NCBI GenBank assembly: GCA_951799425.1 | Contig: OX637405.1 | Coordinates: 28,374,635-28,438,634 of the forward strand | Direction of reading: 5' to 3' | Source: Ilex aquifolium | Taxonomy: Eukaryota; Streptophyta; Magnoliopsida; Aquifoliales; Aquifoliaceae | Length of the DNA stretch: 64,000 nucleotides | In this document: piece by piece, positions 1 to 11,216 of the stretch | Layout: the number at the start of each line of letters is the position of its first letter | Numbering within the stretch: the first letter of the stretch is position 1 | Position numbers and translations under genes: made by a program | The notes under the pieces: model-generated | Told to the model about the DNA's origin: nothing | Databases searched by the model: none | The model's input: only the letters and a program-made list of their open reading frames with translations

Positions 1-3000
1 ATAAGCAGATTTAATGGAGAATTTTTCATTACTTGTAAGGCCCCAGGATGGTGAGTCATGATGAGAACCATCCAAAGGTAGTGGTATGTGCAAGAGATCA
101 GAGATAAAAGAAGAGGGAAGGCACATACCAACTTTCTGAATGTTCCAGTTACCTGTGGGACTTATCAACTCTGCCACTGTGCTATTCGGATTAGCTGTTG
201 ATGGAATCTGCATCCTTCTTTGGAGTGGACCTTCACCTGTCCACCAGTCATTCCATAAAGAAACTTTTGAACCATTACCAATGAGCCATTTCGTATTATC
301 CTTCACAATTTGACTGGTTTTTAGCAAGGCTCTCCATATAGGGGAAGGATTAGAATTGAGTGGCCAATCTTTTAGGGCTGGATTCATGTATTTCTCTTTA
401 ACCACTTCCACCCAAAGGGACTTACTCTCAGTATGTAATTTCCAACCTAGTTTAGAAAGGACCGCTAAGTTGTTATCTCTACAATTTCTTAACCCCAGTC
501 CCCCAATCTCCTTAGGGGAGCATACAGTGTCCCAATTAATCAAGTGGACATTTTTCCTCTCTTCTGTGTCTCCCCAAAGGAAATTTCTATTCAGTCTATC
601 AATTTTCTCACAGGTAGACTGAGGTAGCCAGGAGGTTTGCATAATGTAGTTAGGAATTGTAGAGGTAACAGCTTGCACAAGAGTATTTCTTCCAGCAAAA
701 GAAAGGTTTTTGCTTTTCCATCCACTCAATTTCTTTTGGATATTATTAATCACAGAGTTATAATGTTCCTTACTCACTCTCTTATGGATGATGGGGATAC
801 CAAGATACTTACCTAGGTCTTCAGTGCAAGTGATTCCACTTCTACTCCCTAGGTGCAAAGCTTGGCTCCTACTGATATTTGGGGAAAAGTAGACCCTAGA
901 CTTGGACAAACTTACTTTTTGACCTGTGATAGAGCAAAAATTATCCAAGACATCTTTAATCATGTCACAATCTCTTTCAGAGGCCCTAGAAAAGAGGATA
1001 ATGTCATCAGCAAAGAGGAGATAAGTAATAGCATGGCCTTTTCTGGAGGCTTTGATGCCTTTCCATAATCCTTTTTCAACTTTGTTATGAATGATCTGTC
1101 CTAATTTTTCCATACATAAAGTGAATAAGTAGGGTGACAATGGGTCTCCCTGTCTAAGCCCTCTTTTAGGTTTAATTGGATCCAAAGGGGAACCATTCCA
1201 TAAGATAGAGAGGGAAGTACCTGTTACACAGCTCATAATCAAATCAATCCAAGATTGGGGAAAATTAAAATCAATCAATGTTTGGTGGAGAAAGGGCCAA
1301 CTTACTCTATCATACGCTTTTTCAAGATCAATTTTAATAACCATCCCCCCATTCTTCCCTTTTCTTTTCTTTAATGAGTGAACAATTTCCTGGGTGACAA
1401 TCACATTATCAATGGTCTGTCTCCCAGGAATAAAACTGCTCTGGAAAGGCGAGATAAGTTTATTCAAAAAAGGTCTGAGTCTTGTAACCAACAGTTTAGA
1501 CACAATTTTATAACTGACATTGCACAAGCTTATGGGTCTAAACTGCGAAGGTAGTGAGGGATTATCAACCTTCGGAACAAGTGAGATCCATGTTTTATTC
1601 ATATCCCCTGGGCACTCTTTACTACTTATAATATGCTTAATTTGTTGGCACACTGAGTTCCCAATGACATCCCAGTATCGATGATAAAAGATAGCTTGAA
1701 GGCCATCAGGTCCAGGGGATTTGAAAGAATTAATATTAAAGACAGCATTTTTAATTTCAAAATCCCTAACCTGGGCATCAAGGATCTGTTTTTCGACCTG
1801 GTCAAGTTTCGCTTGATTGCTATACTGGTTAGAGTCAACAAAGTTGCAATTTTCAGTCTAAAAAAGATCTTTGTAAAAATTCTGGACAACCTCTTCAATT
1901 TCGTTTTTATCCGAAACCCATATTCCCTGGTCGTTTTTCAAAAAATTGGGGTCTATTTCTCTTTCTTCTAACAACTGTAGACACATGAAAGTATCTGGTG
2001 TTTCTATCTCCAAGAGTAATCCAATTAGATCTAGACTTTTGGTACCAGAGGATTTCCTCTTGTTCAAGGATATCTTGGTCTCAATTCGAAGTTGTTATTC
2101 CAATCTTTCAAGGTTATGGGAGAAAAAATTATCTTGTGCTTTTTGGATGCCTTCAAGTCTGGCCAAAATTCTTCTTTTCCTTTTAAAGATGTTACCAAAA
2201 TTAAAATTGTTCCAATTTTTAGCATTCTGTTCAAAGATTTTAGTGGCCAGAGTAAACTCCTGGTTGGCTTGGTTCCAAGAATTAACCACAACATTTCTAA
2301 AGTCAGGTTTAGTAAACCACATAGCCTCAAGTCTAAAAGGTCTAGGAGAAGAAGAGCTTGGGGACATACCTTTCGTCTGGATGAGAAGTGGACAGTGGTC
2401 AGAGTAAGTTCTTGGGAGGTTTCAGACTGCTGCATCTGGGAACTAAAGCGTCCATTCTGCATTAGCAAGGGCTCGGTCAAGTCTGATTTTAGTATTAGCC
2501 AGTCCTTTCCGTTTGTTGTTCCACGTCAGTCTTGGTCCGCTACATCCAAGATCAATTAAACTGCATCTGTTAATTCTATCGTTGAATTTTCTGGTCCTGT
2601 TACCTTGATTCGAGCTTCTACATCTCCTCTCTGATTGGCTAGCAAAGTCATTTAGATCACCATCCAGGAATGGTTGTAATTATCACCAGTGCTGCTGAGA
2701 TTATCCCATAGGAGTTCTCTGTTTGTTGGGTTAGGACTTCCGTACACCACAAAAAACAGCCACTCGTTAAAATCGATACGCACTACATAAGCATGTATGG
2801 CTTGGGTCGTTGCTTCTTGGATACGAACAGAGACATTTGAAGGATCCCATAAGATCCAGATTCCTCCTGCCCTTCCTTGTGGTTCCATTTTTTCAGACAT
2901 TGCGAGCCCAAATTGTTCAAAAAAATTCCCCATCTGAGAACTATGAACCTTAGTTTCCATAAGAGCCACCACATCTGGGTTATGAGCTCTAAAGAGATCA

Positions 3001-3062
3001 CCAAACGCCCTTCGGAATCTCTCGTTGCCAGCACCTCTACAATTCCAGGTTAAAATCTTCAT
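1..3062 (-). pseudogene. LINE ORF2: endonuclease-reverse transcriptase, broken
   Basis: ORF2 starts at the ATG at 3062-3060 (MKILTWNCRGAGNERFRR), the usual start of plant LINE endonuclease domains. The endonuclease part includes ALMETK and GGIWILW. It runs into a stop near 2652, exactly where the catalytic GDxN motif is expected; GDLNDF continues in another frame, so a small deletion destroyed the active site. A further stop falls near 1858. The reverse transcriptase then reads clearly: FRPISLCNVSYKI, an SSFIPGRQ-type motif, KIDLEKAYDRVSW, GLRQGDPLSPYLF, and the catalytic YLLFADDI, whose two aspartates are encoded at 1008-1003. It continues into a zf-RVT-like region (WLIGNGSKVSLWNDWW) up to the window edge. 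In life this protein nicks DNA and copies the LINE RNA. The copy is not functional. Confidence 0.88.
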
Positions 3063-3099
3063 AGAATGATTCAGTAAAAGAGGGGGGAGGGAGACATCC

Positions 3100-3691
3100 T
3101 CACTGATACCCAGCACCATCCTGGGTTGAAATCTCCTCTCCATGAGGGGGATTGACGGCATCATAGAGACTATTGTTAGTCTGTTTGTTGAGGTTCTGAT
3201 TGAGCACGGTTCGATCATCAATAGGATCTCCCTGATTTCCCAGTTGGTAGTAGATAGCCACTTGCTTTCCTCTCTCGCCCTGAATACAAGATCCATGGTG
3301 TTGTTTATGAGATTGAAGTATCTTAGTGGAATTGGTTCCATTGTAAGGGAGGTTAAGAGGGTCTTGATCAGGGGGTTTCGGTTTCATATGGATGTCTGCC
3401 GAATTGGTTCTCCTAAGAACATTCATAGATTGTGTACCTTGTGGAGACGGAAGAACAATACAACCTTGGGAACTAGGGTTTTCTCCATCCATAGAATCCA
3501 TGGAATTTCTCGCAGCGGTTTGAGCCCTTAGATTAAGCGTAATTCCCGAAGCCTTCTGCTTGTCTTTAGATCTCTGCACTAAAGCCAAGGAGTCAGCAGA
3601 CTGTGTCGCTTCAGTTGGTTGGGCCCTCCATTGGGCTACTTCCTTTTGTATTCCTTGGTCCCGTTGCCTTCTTTGCCCTGTTTTTGGGTCT
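3100..3691 (-). pseudogene. LINE ORF1, C-terminal part (3' of the inserted LTR)
   Basis: The minus-strand frame reads from SRDPKTGQRRQRDQG at the left end of the solo LTR to a stop at 3100, about 40 bases upstream of the ORF2 start. It is rich in Gln, Ser, Asn and basic residues, like the tails of plant LINE ORF1 RNA-binding proteins. The same frame is found on the far side of the LTR at 6722-7040, which carries KEFGPWMIAQSRRKR, the conserved motif near the ORF1 C-terminus. If the LTR and one target-site copy are ignored, the frames match with no shift. The N-terminal half of ORF1 is missing. Confidence 0.7.
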
Positions 3692-3696
3692 CTACT
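3692..3696. repeat. Target-site duplication CTACT, left copy
   Basis: CTACT directly precedes the TG of the LTR; the identical pentamer follows the terminal CA at 6722-6726. Five bases is the normal duplication size for LTR elements. Confidence 0.85.
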
Positions 3697-4084
3697 TGTA
3701 AAACCCGGGTAAATTTGAACTTTTTCTGAAAAGGGGTAAAACGGTAATTTACCACTATAATGCGTATTTAAAATACTCATGTTTCTAGAGCTCGGATGAC
3801 ACAACGGACTTCGCCGTTGGATTCGTATCGAGAAATCTAGTTACCCTGTCAAATTTTATCGAATTCCGAGATAATCGAATTTTTCACGTTTTTCGAGGCG
3901 ACGGGTGTCGGGTGACCCCCAAAAACGATTTTTTTTAATAAAATTTTGAAAGTTGGAAAATAATCTAGATAGAGTTTATATAAAATATTTTGAGCTTAAA
4001 CCGGACCGAAATTTAAGCGTTTCGGGGCGAAAACGGACCCGAGAAGGGGGGGCGTGTGGCGCGATGTGGACCGTGCAATTTAAG

Positions 4085-4094
4085 GCTATAAATA
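4085..4094 (+). promoter_or_regulatory. TATA box of the solo LTR
   Basis: CTATAAATAG occurs about 390 bp into the LTR, the expected place for the U3/R boundary promoter. It could still drive read-through transcription antisense to the LINE. Confidence 0.5.
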
Positions 4095-5668
4095 GGGGCT
4101 AAATATCTGAAAATCAGACATTTCTCAGCTGGTTCTCTACTGGTTTCAGACGTTAAGAGAGAAAGAGAGAAAAAATGGAAAACTTCAAGCTTTCTCCCTA
4201 CGATTTTCGAAGTTCCGTCGGTCGGAATCCTTCAGACCAAGAGTTAAAGTCGATCACCTTGTCGAGGGCTACGCGTACGTACAAAAAATGAGGAATTTCA
4301 CCGAAGATCCAAAGGAAGAGATTTGGGGAAATCAAAGGTTTGAGGTTGGGGTTGGTGTTCTTGAAGTTCTACACTTCATTTTTACGCTCCAAGAGGTAGG
4401 GTTCCCTCCTACTTAGGTTTATTTCCAACCTATGATGAATATATGCAATGGTGGGCTGTTTTTGTGTATTTTAACACTTGTCTATTATAATTGGTTTAAT
4501 AGAAATGGGTAGGCTCAATTCTAGTGTGAATTGGTAATTAGAAATTGCTAGTTTGTGATTTCTTGGAAGTTTTGATAATTGGGTATGTGAAAATCATTTA
4601 TTCTGATTTTTTTTGAGTTATGTGATAAATTTAGGCATTTTATGTGATTACATGATTTGGTGCCTTGAAGGTGTTTGATAAAATGCCTATGTGAAATAAA
4701 GTGTGTTAATTGCATGAGATTATGTGATAACATGCTTGGATGATGTGGTAAAGTGAAGTCATATGCTTATGATGTGAATTACATTTGAAAATGTGAATGT
4801 TTATATATGTTCATTTCCATATGGAATGATTGAGGGCATAGAACTACCTATGATTTGCCTATTGTTATGGAAATGAGTCTCTTGTTATAGAAATGAGGAA
4901 ATGAGTGTAGAAATGGTTTAATTCAAGTTCTACCTTGAATTTGATATGTGAAAGTTCCTTGTGAAACCTCTTGAAATTTTGGTATGGTGCGGGCATGCTA
5001 TGTGTTTAAATGGTGCTCTTATGAGTAAAGTGTGTTTGGACATAAATTGTGTAATAACATGCTTATTATGATTGTTGATATATGCTCATTGATATATTGA
5101 CCTTGTGATGGATAAAGGAGATTATATGCATATGATATATATTGCCATGGTACATGTTGATATGTGGAAATTGCTCATTTGGCATGCATTGCAATTTGGG
5201 CATAGAATTGGCATTATGATGATCATGAAATTATATGCTTTTGATATAATTGATCATGGGATATGTTGAAATTGTTCATATGACATTCATTACATATGTG
5301 ACTTGACATTGACATGCAATGGTTCATTACATTGCATTTGCACGGAGACATCATATTAGGTGGGTGTGTGTGCATGGTGTGATCAAACACCATACTTGGT
5401 GATTGATGGGTGGGCTCGGGAAAGTTGGGTTGAAAATCCGACTGAGTCGCATGGTTGCATGAATATGGGGTCGGGGTTAGCAAGAAGGGCTAGAAAATCC
5501 ATCGGGTAAGAGACCCGGTGACTTGGATACGCATTCCGTTGGTATAAGAGCCCATAAAGTGTGTCGGTGTACGCGGAACCGTTGGTGGAAGTCCATGAAT
5601 TCCGTGTCGGTTGGGTGCGGTTGGTGTAAGTCCATAAATACTCACCCCACGAAAGACCCGGAGATTTC

Positions 5669-6100
5669 AAAATGATCATTTGATGTATTTCATCAATGGC
5701 GGATTTATCATACATTGGCATTGTATTGTGTGGTGGGAGCCGGTGAGGGCTTGGGTTAAAGTGCATGAGTGAGTCTCATCTCATTTCATGGCATGGCATG
5801 GTAGAATTCCAACATTGAATTACATATTCTTGTTTGGGATGGTTGTTGCTTATTGAACGTTGCATGTAAATTGTTGCACATGGTTTTGTTTTATAAAATA
5901 CACATTCAATGGGTAACATCTATCAATGATTTGGTTTTATAAACACATAACTTTTATTTCAAACAATCATTGGATGTACTTTCGTCAATGACGGAATTAT
6001 TACATACGTGCATTGCATTGTATTGTGGAAGTCGGTAAGGACTCGGATTAAAGTTGCATGAGTGAGTTTCATCTTAATTCATAGCATGACATGGAAATCC
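5669..6100. repeat. Internal direct duplication inside the solo LTR
   Basis: About 140 bp at 5669-5815 recurs, diverged, at 5963-6100. Shared landmarks are a TCATCAATGGCGGA-like block, CATTGCATTGTATTGTG-like sequence and the GCATGAGTGAGT motif. The offset is about 293 bp. Confidence 0.65.
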
Positions 6101-6721
6101 CTCTCATGGGATTGCATTTTCTTGATTGAAAAGAACGTTGCTCGTAAATTGTTGTATGTGAACATTTCATATGCATCTAGGTTGAGGAGTAGCCTCTGTA
6201 GGAGATACTCTATTGAGCGTGGCTCACCCTATACGGGAAAACATTTCAGGTGCGGAATATACGCCAGTGGATGGCTCACCTTTAGAGCCTCAAGGGTGAA
6301 GAAAGCCGACTTGTGGCTTTTATAACTCATTTTGTAAAACTTTTGGAGAAAACTAGTTTTGGCATGTAATTTTATGAAAATGACTGTAATCGAACTTATG
6401 TGGACTATATTTCGTTTGAAAAACTTCATTATGCATGTATTGGATGGTTATGAATGGATGTATGTTAGACCTCGAATGGGTCATGAAATTAAATGTTGTT
6501 ATATGAGAATGGATAAATGGACCCAGTGTGGTCAATTTTATGATTGCACAGGTTTTGTCTTGGATAGAGCTCCCTGTACAAGGGAGACTTTGCCCGAATT
6601 TCATAAATTATGGACCCCGATAAATGGGACATAACGGCGTGATATCAAGTTACACGATATCCACGGGTATTTTCACGGGTTGATGGGTGATCAACGGACC
6701 CCCGAATTTTGGGGCGTCACA

Positions 6722-7040
6722 CTACTAGAATGAATTCCTTCCTCTATCCCTCTGGGTTGTGATCTGTTCTGATAGGGGCCATGAGTCTGGGTTTGATACT
6801 CATTCGGATCAGTGGACCTGGTTTCAAGAGCCTTGAATTTATTCTGATTTGCTGGGTTATTTGGACTGATGCTTTTTTTCAGCTGCTGGGTTCTTTTTCT
6901 TCTGGACTGGGCTATCATCCAAGGCCCAAATTCCTTATCTTCATCCTGGGGTTGGGGCACAACGTTCGGCTTTGCAGTCGACCGTTCTTCTGTGTCAGGT
7001 CTAGCAGACTCTTTGATGTGAGGGTCTGTCGGAAATAACT
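6722..7040 (-). pseudogene. LINE ORF1 segment (5' of the inserted LTR)
   Basis: The minus-strand reading contains PQPQDEDKEFGPWMIAQS followed by a Lys/Arg-rich stretch. This is the typical PWM motif of plant L1 ORF1 proteins, just after their zinc knuckle. The zinc knuckle itself is absent because of 5' truncation. The open frame continues upstream into copia coding sequence (YISRNVVLDEELFP), so the apparent 127-aa reading frame at 7074-6691 is a chance chimera of copia, LINE and LTR sequence, not a gene. Confidence 0.7.
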
Positions 7041-7074
7041 CCTCATCTAACACAACATTCCGAGAGATATACAC

Positions 7075-8336
7075 TCTGCGAGAAGTACGATCAAGACATT
7101 AATAGCCCTTGTAAGAAGAATTGTAACCAAGATAAATACACTTTTTACTACGAAACATGAGTTTATGTGAGTTGTAAGGCGTAAGAGAGAGTATCATGCA
7201 CATCCAAATGATCGAAGCGATGAATAATCCGGATGGTTGCCCAATAACTTGAAGAATGGAGAAATATGATTTCACTGTGGATGGTAATCAATTGATTAGA
7301 AAGGTGGATGTTAAAAATGCATCAACCCAAAATTCCATGGAAAGACCAAATTGTGCTAAAAGTGATAAACCAAGTTTCATAATGTGTCGATGTTTTTGTT
7401 TGGCAAATCAATTTTGTTGAGTTCTATATAAGAAGCTTAGATGATGCATTATACCATTGTCAGATAAATATTGTTTAAATGGATTGAATATGTATTCGCC
7501 ACATTTATCACATTGAAACTGTTTAATTTTAGAGGAGAATTCATTTTCAACCAAAAGTTTGAATTTAATGAAACAAGAATGCACATCAAATTTTGATTGC
7601 AATGGATACATCCAAGTGAATAATGAAAAATTATCAATAAATATAACATAGAATAAACAATCACCAATTGAGAAGGTGGAACAAGACCATACATCCGTAT
7701 GAATAAGTTCAAGAGGAGAAGTCAAAATTCTAGCTGATGTAACAAAAGGAAATTGTTTACCCTTACCAAGTTGGCAAGGAGCACATACACCTACTTTATT
7801 CAAGGAATCATTAACAGGAAGAGAGTAGTCCTTTATTATTCTAGAAACTAAAAGAAGAGGCGGGTGACCTAATCTTGATGCAAAACTAAAACGAAAGCCT
7901 TGACACCAAGAAGAGCTGCGAAATTATTGTGTTTGATAGGAGCCGAATGCCGTAGATGAATGGGATAAAGTCCGCCTTCATTCCAATCTTTTAACAAGAT
8001 CTTGTCCGTTTGTGTATCATGAATGAAATAAAAAAAAAAGTTATTATCAACAAAAAATTGATTGATTGACAATAAATTAGCAAAGGCTTTGGAACAATAG
8101 AAAACATGGGACATGAAAAGACGGGAATAAATACGAATGAAACCCGTGTTAGCTATGTCCAAGTTGGTGCCGTTTTCAACTGTGATGTTCTCTCCTCCAT
8201 TGTAAAGCTATACAAGTGAGAATTGTTCAAGATTTGTAGCACTATGGTTATTATCCCCGCTACTGCAAACCATGTCTCTTCATCAATTGTACTATTGACA
8301 GTTGTCATTAATGCAGTGTTGTTTTGAACACCCATT
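7075..8336 (-). pseudogene. Copia A protease/GAG-pre-integrase/integrase remnant
   Basis: The minus-strand reading contains a protease start (DEETWFA followed by a decayed active-site region), then IANTGFIRIYS and FANLLSINQF (pre-protease/protease tail), KILLKDWNEGGLYPIHL, and the GAG-pre-integrase/integrase text VGVCAPCQLGKGKQFPF, PLELIHTDVW, YVIFIDNFSLFTWMYPL and FQCDKCGEY. The usual Asp of the second integrase motif (D in FQxDxGGE) reads as Cys-Asp with CGE. Stops fall at about 8153, 7869 and 7408. It copies the polyprotein layout of Ty1-copia elements and has no host function. Confidence 0.8.
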
Positions 8337-8344
8337 GCTGCAAG

Positions 8345-9102
8345 CAATGGCGGAGCCATAAAATGTTATAAGGTAAGCATTCTAACACGTTTTATCGATC
8401 CTAATCGATAAAAAAAAATGACACATTTACACTATTTATTTCATCAATGATCCTTAAAATTTTTATACATACTGAACAGAAAAAAAATTAATTATAATCT
8501 TTTATTGAAAATGAGGTTAATTGTAGTTAGTTACAATCGAACCAACAAATGTTTATACTTTGATAGCTTTGTCTAATGACTTCATTATTAATGACTAATT
8601 ATAAAATTAATGTTAAAATCACATATATGTACACTAAAGGATATACTAAGTTTTTTTTTTTTTTTTATTTTAAAATTTTGTGAGTAAGATCACAAATCTC
8701 TTCTAGGTTTTAAACTCAATGTTAAAGTGCACATCAATAACAAATGGTCAAGTTGATCAAAAGATTTTACAATGAACCCAATATGTCCAAACTAATTCGA
8801 AGTGTGTCCACCATTAGTGATTTAGGTATAAGTGTATACTAATTGATATGATAAGAAAATAGACTAATGTTATAGGGACCTAATTCAATGTAATCGTTGA
8901 ATTAGTTGTGAGTTCCAAAGTTAGATAGAACTTCCTTTTAATCCAATGGTTGTATTGGATTAGATCTTAATTAGGTCCCAATAACATTTTCTAAGAAAAT
9001 AATATGGTGAACATAATTAGATATACTTAAAAAAAAATATAATACATAGTGGTAAGACAACAAAATTGAGGGTGCGTAGGTCCTTGAGTGGCTCTACCAC
9101 TA
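8345..9102. mobile_element. Non-autonomous hAT-type element, 758 bp
   Basis: Terminal inverted repeats CAATGGCGGAGCCA (left) and TGGCTCTACCACTA (right; its complement is TAGTGGTAGAGCCA) resemble the CAGTGGCGGAGCCA ends common in plant hAT elements. The 8-bp duplication GCTGCAAG flanks it at 8337-8344 and 9103-9110, exactly as hAT transposases leave. It splits copia A between the gag knuckle and the protease. No transposase reading frame is present. Internally it is AT-rich with a small palindrome around 8870-8990 (GGGACCTAATT against AATTAGGTCCC). Confidence 0.85.
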
Positions 9103-9110
9103 GCTGCAAG

Positions 9111-10015
9111 AGATTGAAGAGGATGTCTTCCCTGATATGCAAAATCAAACCTATGATAACAATCCAACACTCTGTGGCTTAATTTGCCACAAATCTGATA
9201 AGTTTCTCATCCACTTGATATAGGAATAGTGGGTTGTTGTGTGGAGGAGGATCCGAAAGTGGGGGAAGATACCTTGAAGTCAGGCTTCTATATCTTGTTG
9301 TGGCGCAAAAATTATTGAGGAGATTGATAAGCAACTAGAGCAAAAGAGTTTTCAGGTGGGACGGTTCGCTAATGAGATTCAAGAAGAATCTCAAAAGAAA
9401 TTAATTCTGCTTGAAATTTTGACAATGACATGCTCTTGTCTTGAATCGCGAGTTAATTGAATTATGAAAGGGAATAAAAGCTGATTTTAATCCACTCAAA
9501 AGAGTGAACAAGATCATCTTCATCAATATGTTTGCTAGCAGTAGCGAGTTGATCAACTAGTCCTTTTGCATAAGCAAGATATTCTGAGCAAGAGTGATTC
9601 TCCTGACGCAAACCACGCAGTTGGAGTTGGAGGAGATTGATCGAGATTGAGAAGCAAATCTAGTGGATAAGGAATTCCACGCTTGCTTCGCAGTGGTAAG
9701 ACCATACATAGTAGAGAGGATCTTCGGAGATAATGTGAAAATGATCCAAGAAAGAAAGAATTGGTCTTTCTTGTTTCATAACGAATATGCTGGGTTTAAA
9801 TCGCCAGTGATTTTGTCAGCCACCAGCGGAAGAAATTGATCTAGGCACAGTTCGGAACCATCCATGAATCCCATGAGATCATTTGATTTTAAGACTGGAA
9901 TAAATTGAGACAACTATTGGAATTAGATGTTGCCATCCAACTTGACTGAAATTAATTGGCCAATATTGAGAGCAACAAAGGCAGAGGCTGAAGCATTCTC
10001 TGAAGAAGAAGCCAT
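9111..10015 (-). pseudogene. Copia A gag remnant
   Basis: The minus-strand ATG at 10015-10013 begins MASSSENASASAFVALNIGQ, followed by the UBN2-like gag core (SNDLMGFMDGSELCLDQFLP; TTAKQAWNSLSTRFASQSRS). Several stops and frameshifts follow. The C-terminal zinc knuckle is recognisable as ICGKLSHRVLDCYHRFDFAY at about 9200-9140, just before the hAT insertion. It is the structural protein relic of copia A. Confidence 0.75.
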
Positions 10016-10082
10016 GAAAAATGCTTGAAAGGAAATAAGGATCAAAAAAGAAATAGGATCAAAAAAGGGTGTGAGCTTTGCT

Positions 10083-10094
10083 GTTCTGATACCA
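10083..10094 (-). promoter_or_regulatory. Copia A primer-binding site
   Basis: On the minus strand TGGTATCAGAAC, complementary to the 3' end of initiator tRNA-Met, lies five bases after the proposed 5' LTR end. It marks the start of minus-strand DNA synthesis. Confidence 0.75.
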
Positions 10095-10099
10095 TGAAA

Positions 10100-10366
10100 T
10101 GATGCAGAAGTTTTGGTGTACTTTCACACTCAAAACGTTATTGTATTGATGCCTATATATAGATACAAAGTGTATGTATTTGAAAGTAGATTACAATCCA
10201 AAGAATCTAAACAAAAAATTTAAACTAATGTTGATCATTGTGTTTATCAACTGGAGGAAGAGAAGGAGCTTAATGCGGACTGGAGTCCTCCTCTCTGAAA
10301 GGGTCTGCTGAAGGTTGGAGACTTGGAGTCCTGCTCTGCTGAATGGTTAACAGGTTCCACCTAACA
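10100..10366 (-). repeat. Copia A 5' LTR, about 267 bp
   Basis: On the minus strand it starts TGTTAGGTGGAACC and ends TTCTGCATCA, next to the primer-binding site. A TATATATAG promoter motif lies near 10152. The outer boundary is set by the TG start only; no second LTR is in the window to confirm it. Confidence 0.65.
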
Positions 10367-11180
10367 TTGGAACTCATAGGAAAAGAACATTAAGTCCCTC
10401 TAGCATATGCAGTGAGTTAGTTATCTGTGTTGATTTTCTATGAGGGAAAAAAAAACATTAGCTAGGAAGCACACTGTCGAAGGATAGAAAAGGGAAAGAA
10501 ACAGTGATGAGCCTGGGGGAGTAAACAACACGATACGTCAATACGAACTAAATTCAAAACGACATTGGTGGGCACAAAGCCGAAGAGGAGATGAGCAGTT
10601 AACACAAATTATAGATAGATCAAACTGGTACCAAATAAAACTATCAATTTTTGACAAGGTAAATCTATTTAGCAGATACATAAAGGATATTTAAAGATAA
10701 TTAGAAGAAGTTATACTTTCTTTTTCAAACATCGGACCGAGTAGATTTTCAATCATGGAAGGCACATGGGTATTTAGTTTGATTGATCCAAACATGACAC
10801 GTTTAATAACTTGCTAATATAACATGAATAATTGAACAAATAAAGTTATAGTTAATCAATACTTATACAAATTTAAACACGAGACAACTTGAATATATAA
10901 CACAAAATTATTCTATTTTAACCCTTGTGAGAACTTAAATTAGCAAGCTCGTGCATGAACAAGGCATACAACCGCTACTTCATGATGAACAGATGAAAAA
11001 TGTACACAACACAAGAACTACGGTCTGGTTAGGAGAAAAGACATTTGTTTGTGTTGATACTCCACCAAGGCCTGCTTTGGTCTGGCCTAGCTGGTTTCTC
11101 TCTTTCTCTCTAGAGGCATGTAAAGATGTGTGTACATATTGGTAGATGCCCTCTTTACATATCCCCATGCAAATAAATAA

Positions 11181-11216
<36 letters not shown>

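Larger units (their letters stand above)
3697..6721. mobile_element. Solo LTR (3025 bp) with 5-bp target duplication
   Basis: The element begins TGTAAAACCCGGG and ends GGGGCGTCACA, and is flanked by CTACT at 3692-3696 and 6722-6726. TG...CA ends, a 5-bp duplication and absence of any gag/pol reading mark a solo LTR left by recombination between the two LTRs. The CCCGGG/GGGGCGTCACA-type ends resemble large Ty3-gypsy LTRs of plants; this family call is inference. A TATA-like box sits at 4085-4094, followed by a pyrimidine-rich leader, so plus is the likely LTR sense. The start sequence does not recur inside, which argues against two short LTRs flanking a small element. Small open frames inside match nothing I know. 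Confidence 0.85.
1..7040 (-). mobile_element. L1-type LINE, 5'-truncated, split by a solo LTR
   Basis: A non-LTR retrotransposon lies on the minus strand, and its 3' end is beyond the left edge of the window. In element order it has the C-terminal part of ORF1 (about 7040-6722 and 3691-3100), then ORF2 with endonuclease (from 3062), reverse transcriptase (about 1900-700) and a zf-RVT-like tail (about 400-1). The 5' end is cut inside ORF1: upstream of about 7040 the reading changes abruptly to copia integrase-linker sequence (ISRNVVLDEELFP), so the LINE appears to have landed in that copia element as a 5'-truncated copy. The junction is placed by protein resemblance and may be off by some tens of bases. 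Its own target duplication cannot be seen because the other end is outside the window. Confidence 0.85.
7040..10366 (-). mobile_element. Ty1-copia relic A (5' LTR to integrase)
   Basis: A degenerate copia element lies on the minus strand: 5' LTR (10366-10100), primer-binding site, gag with CCHC knuckle, protease region, GAG-pre-integrase and integrase. It is interrupted by an hAT element (8345-9102). At about 7040 a LINE breaks it before the reverse transcriptase, so RT, RNase H and the 3' LTR are absent from the window. They may lie to the left, beyond the LINE. Many stops show it is dead. Confidence 0.85.

Noticed and set aside
1946..2559. Plus-strand open frames of 138-155 codons
   Set aside because: They lie antisense to LINE ORF2, whose minus-strand reading has clear family motifs.
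5383..5766. 127-codon minus-strand open frame inside the solo LTR
   Set aside because: No recognisable motif. It overlaps the LTR's internal duplication and shows no coding features.
6691..7074. 127-codon open frame with a plausible start
   Set aside because: A chimera of copia linker, LINE ORF1 and LTR edge sequence. Each part is explained by a nested element.
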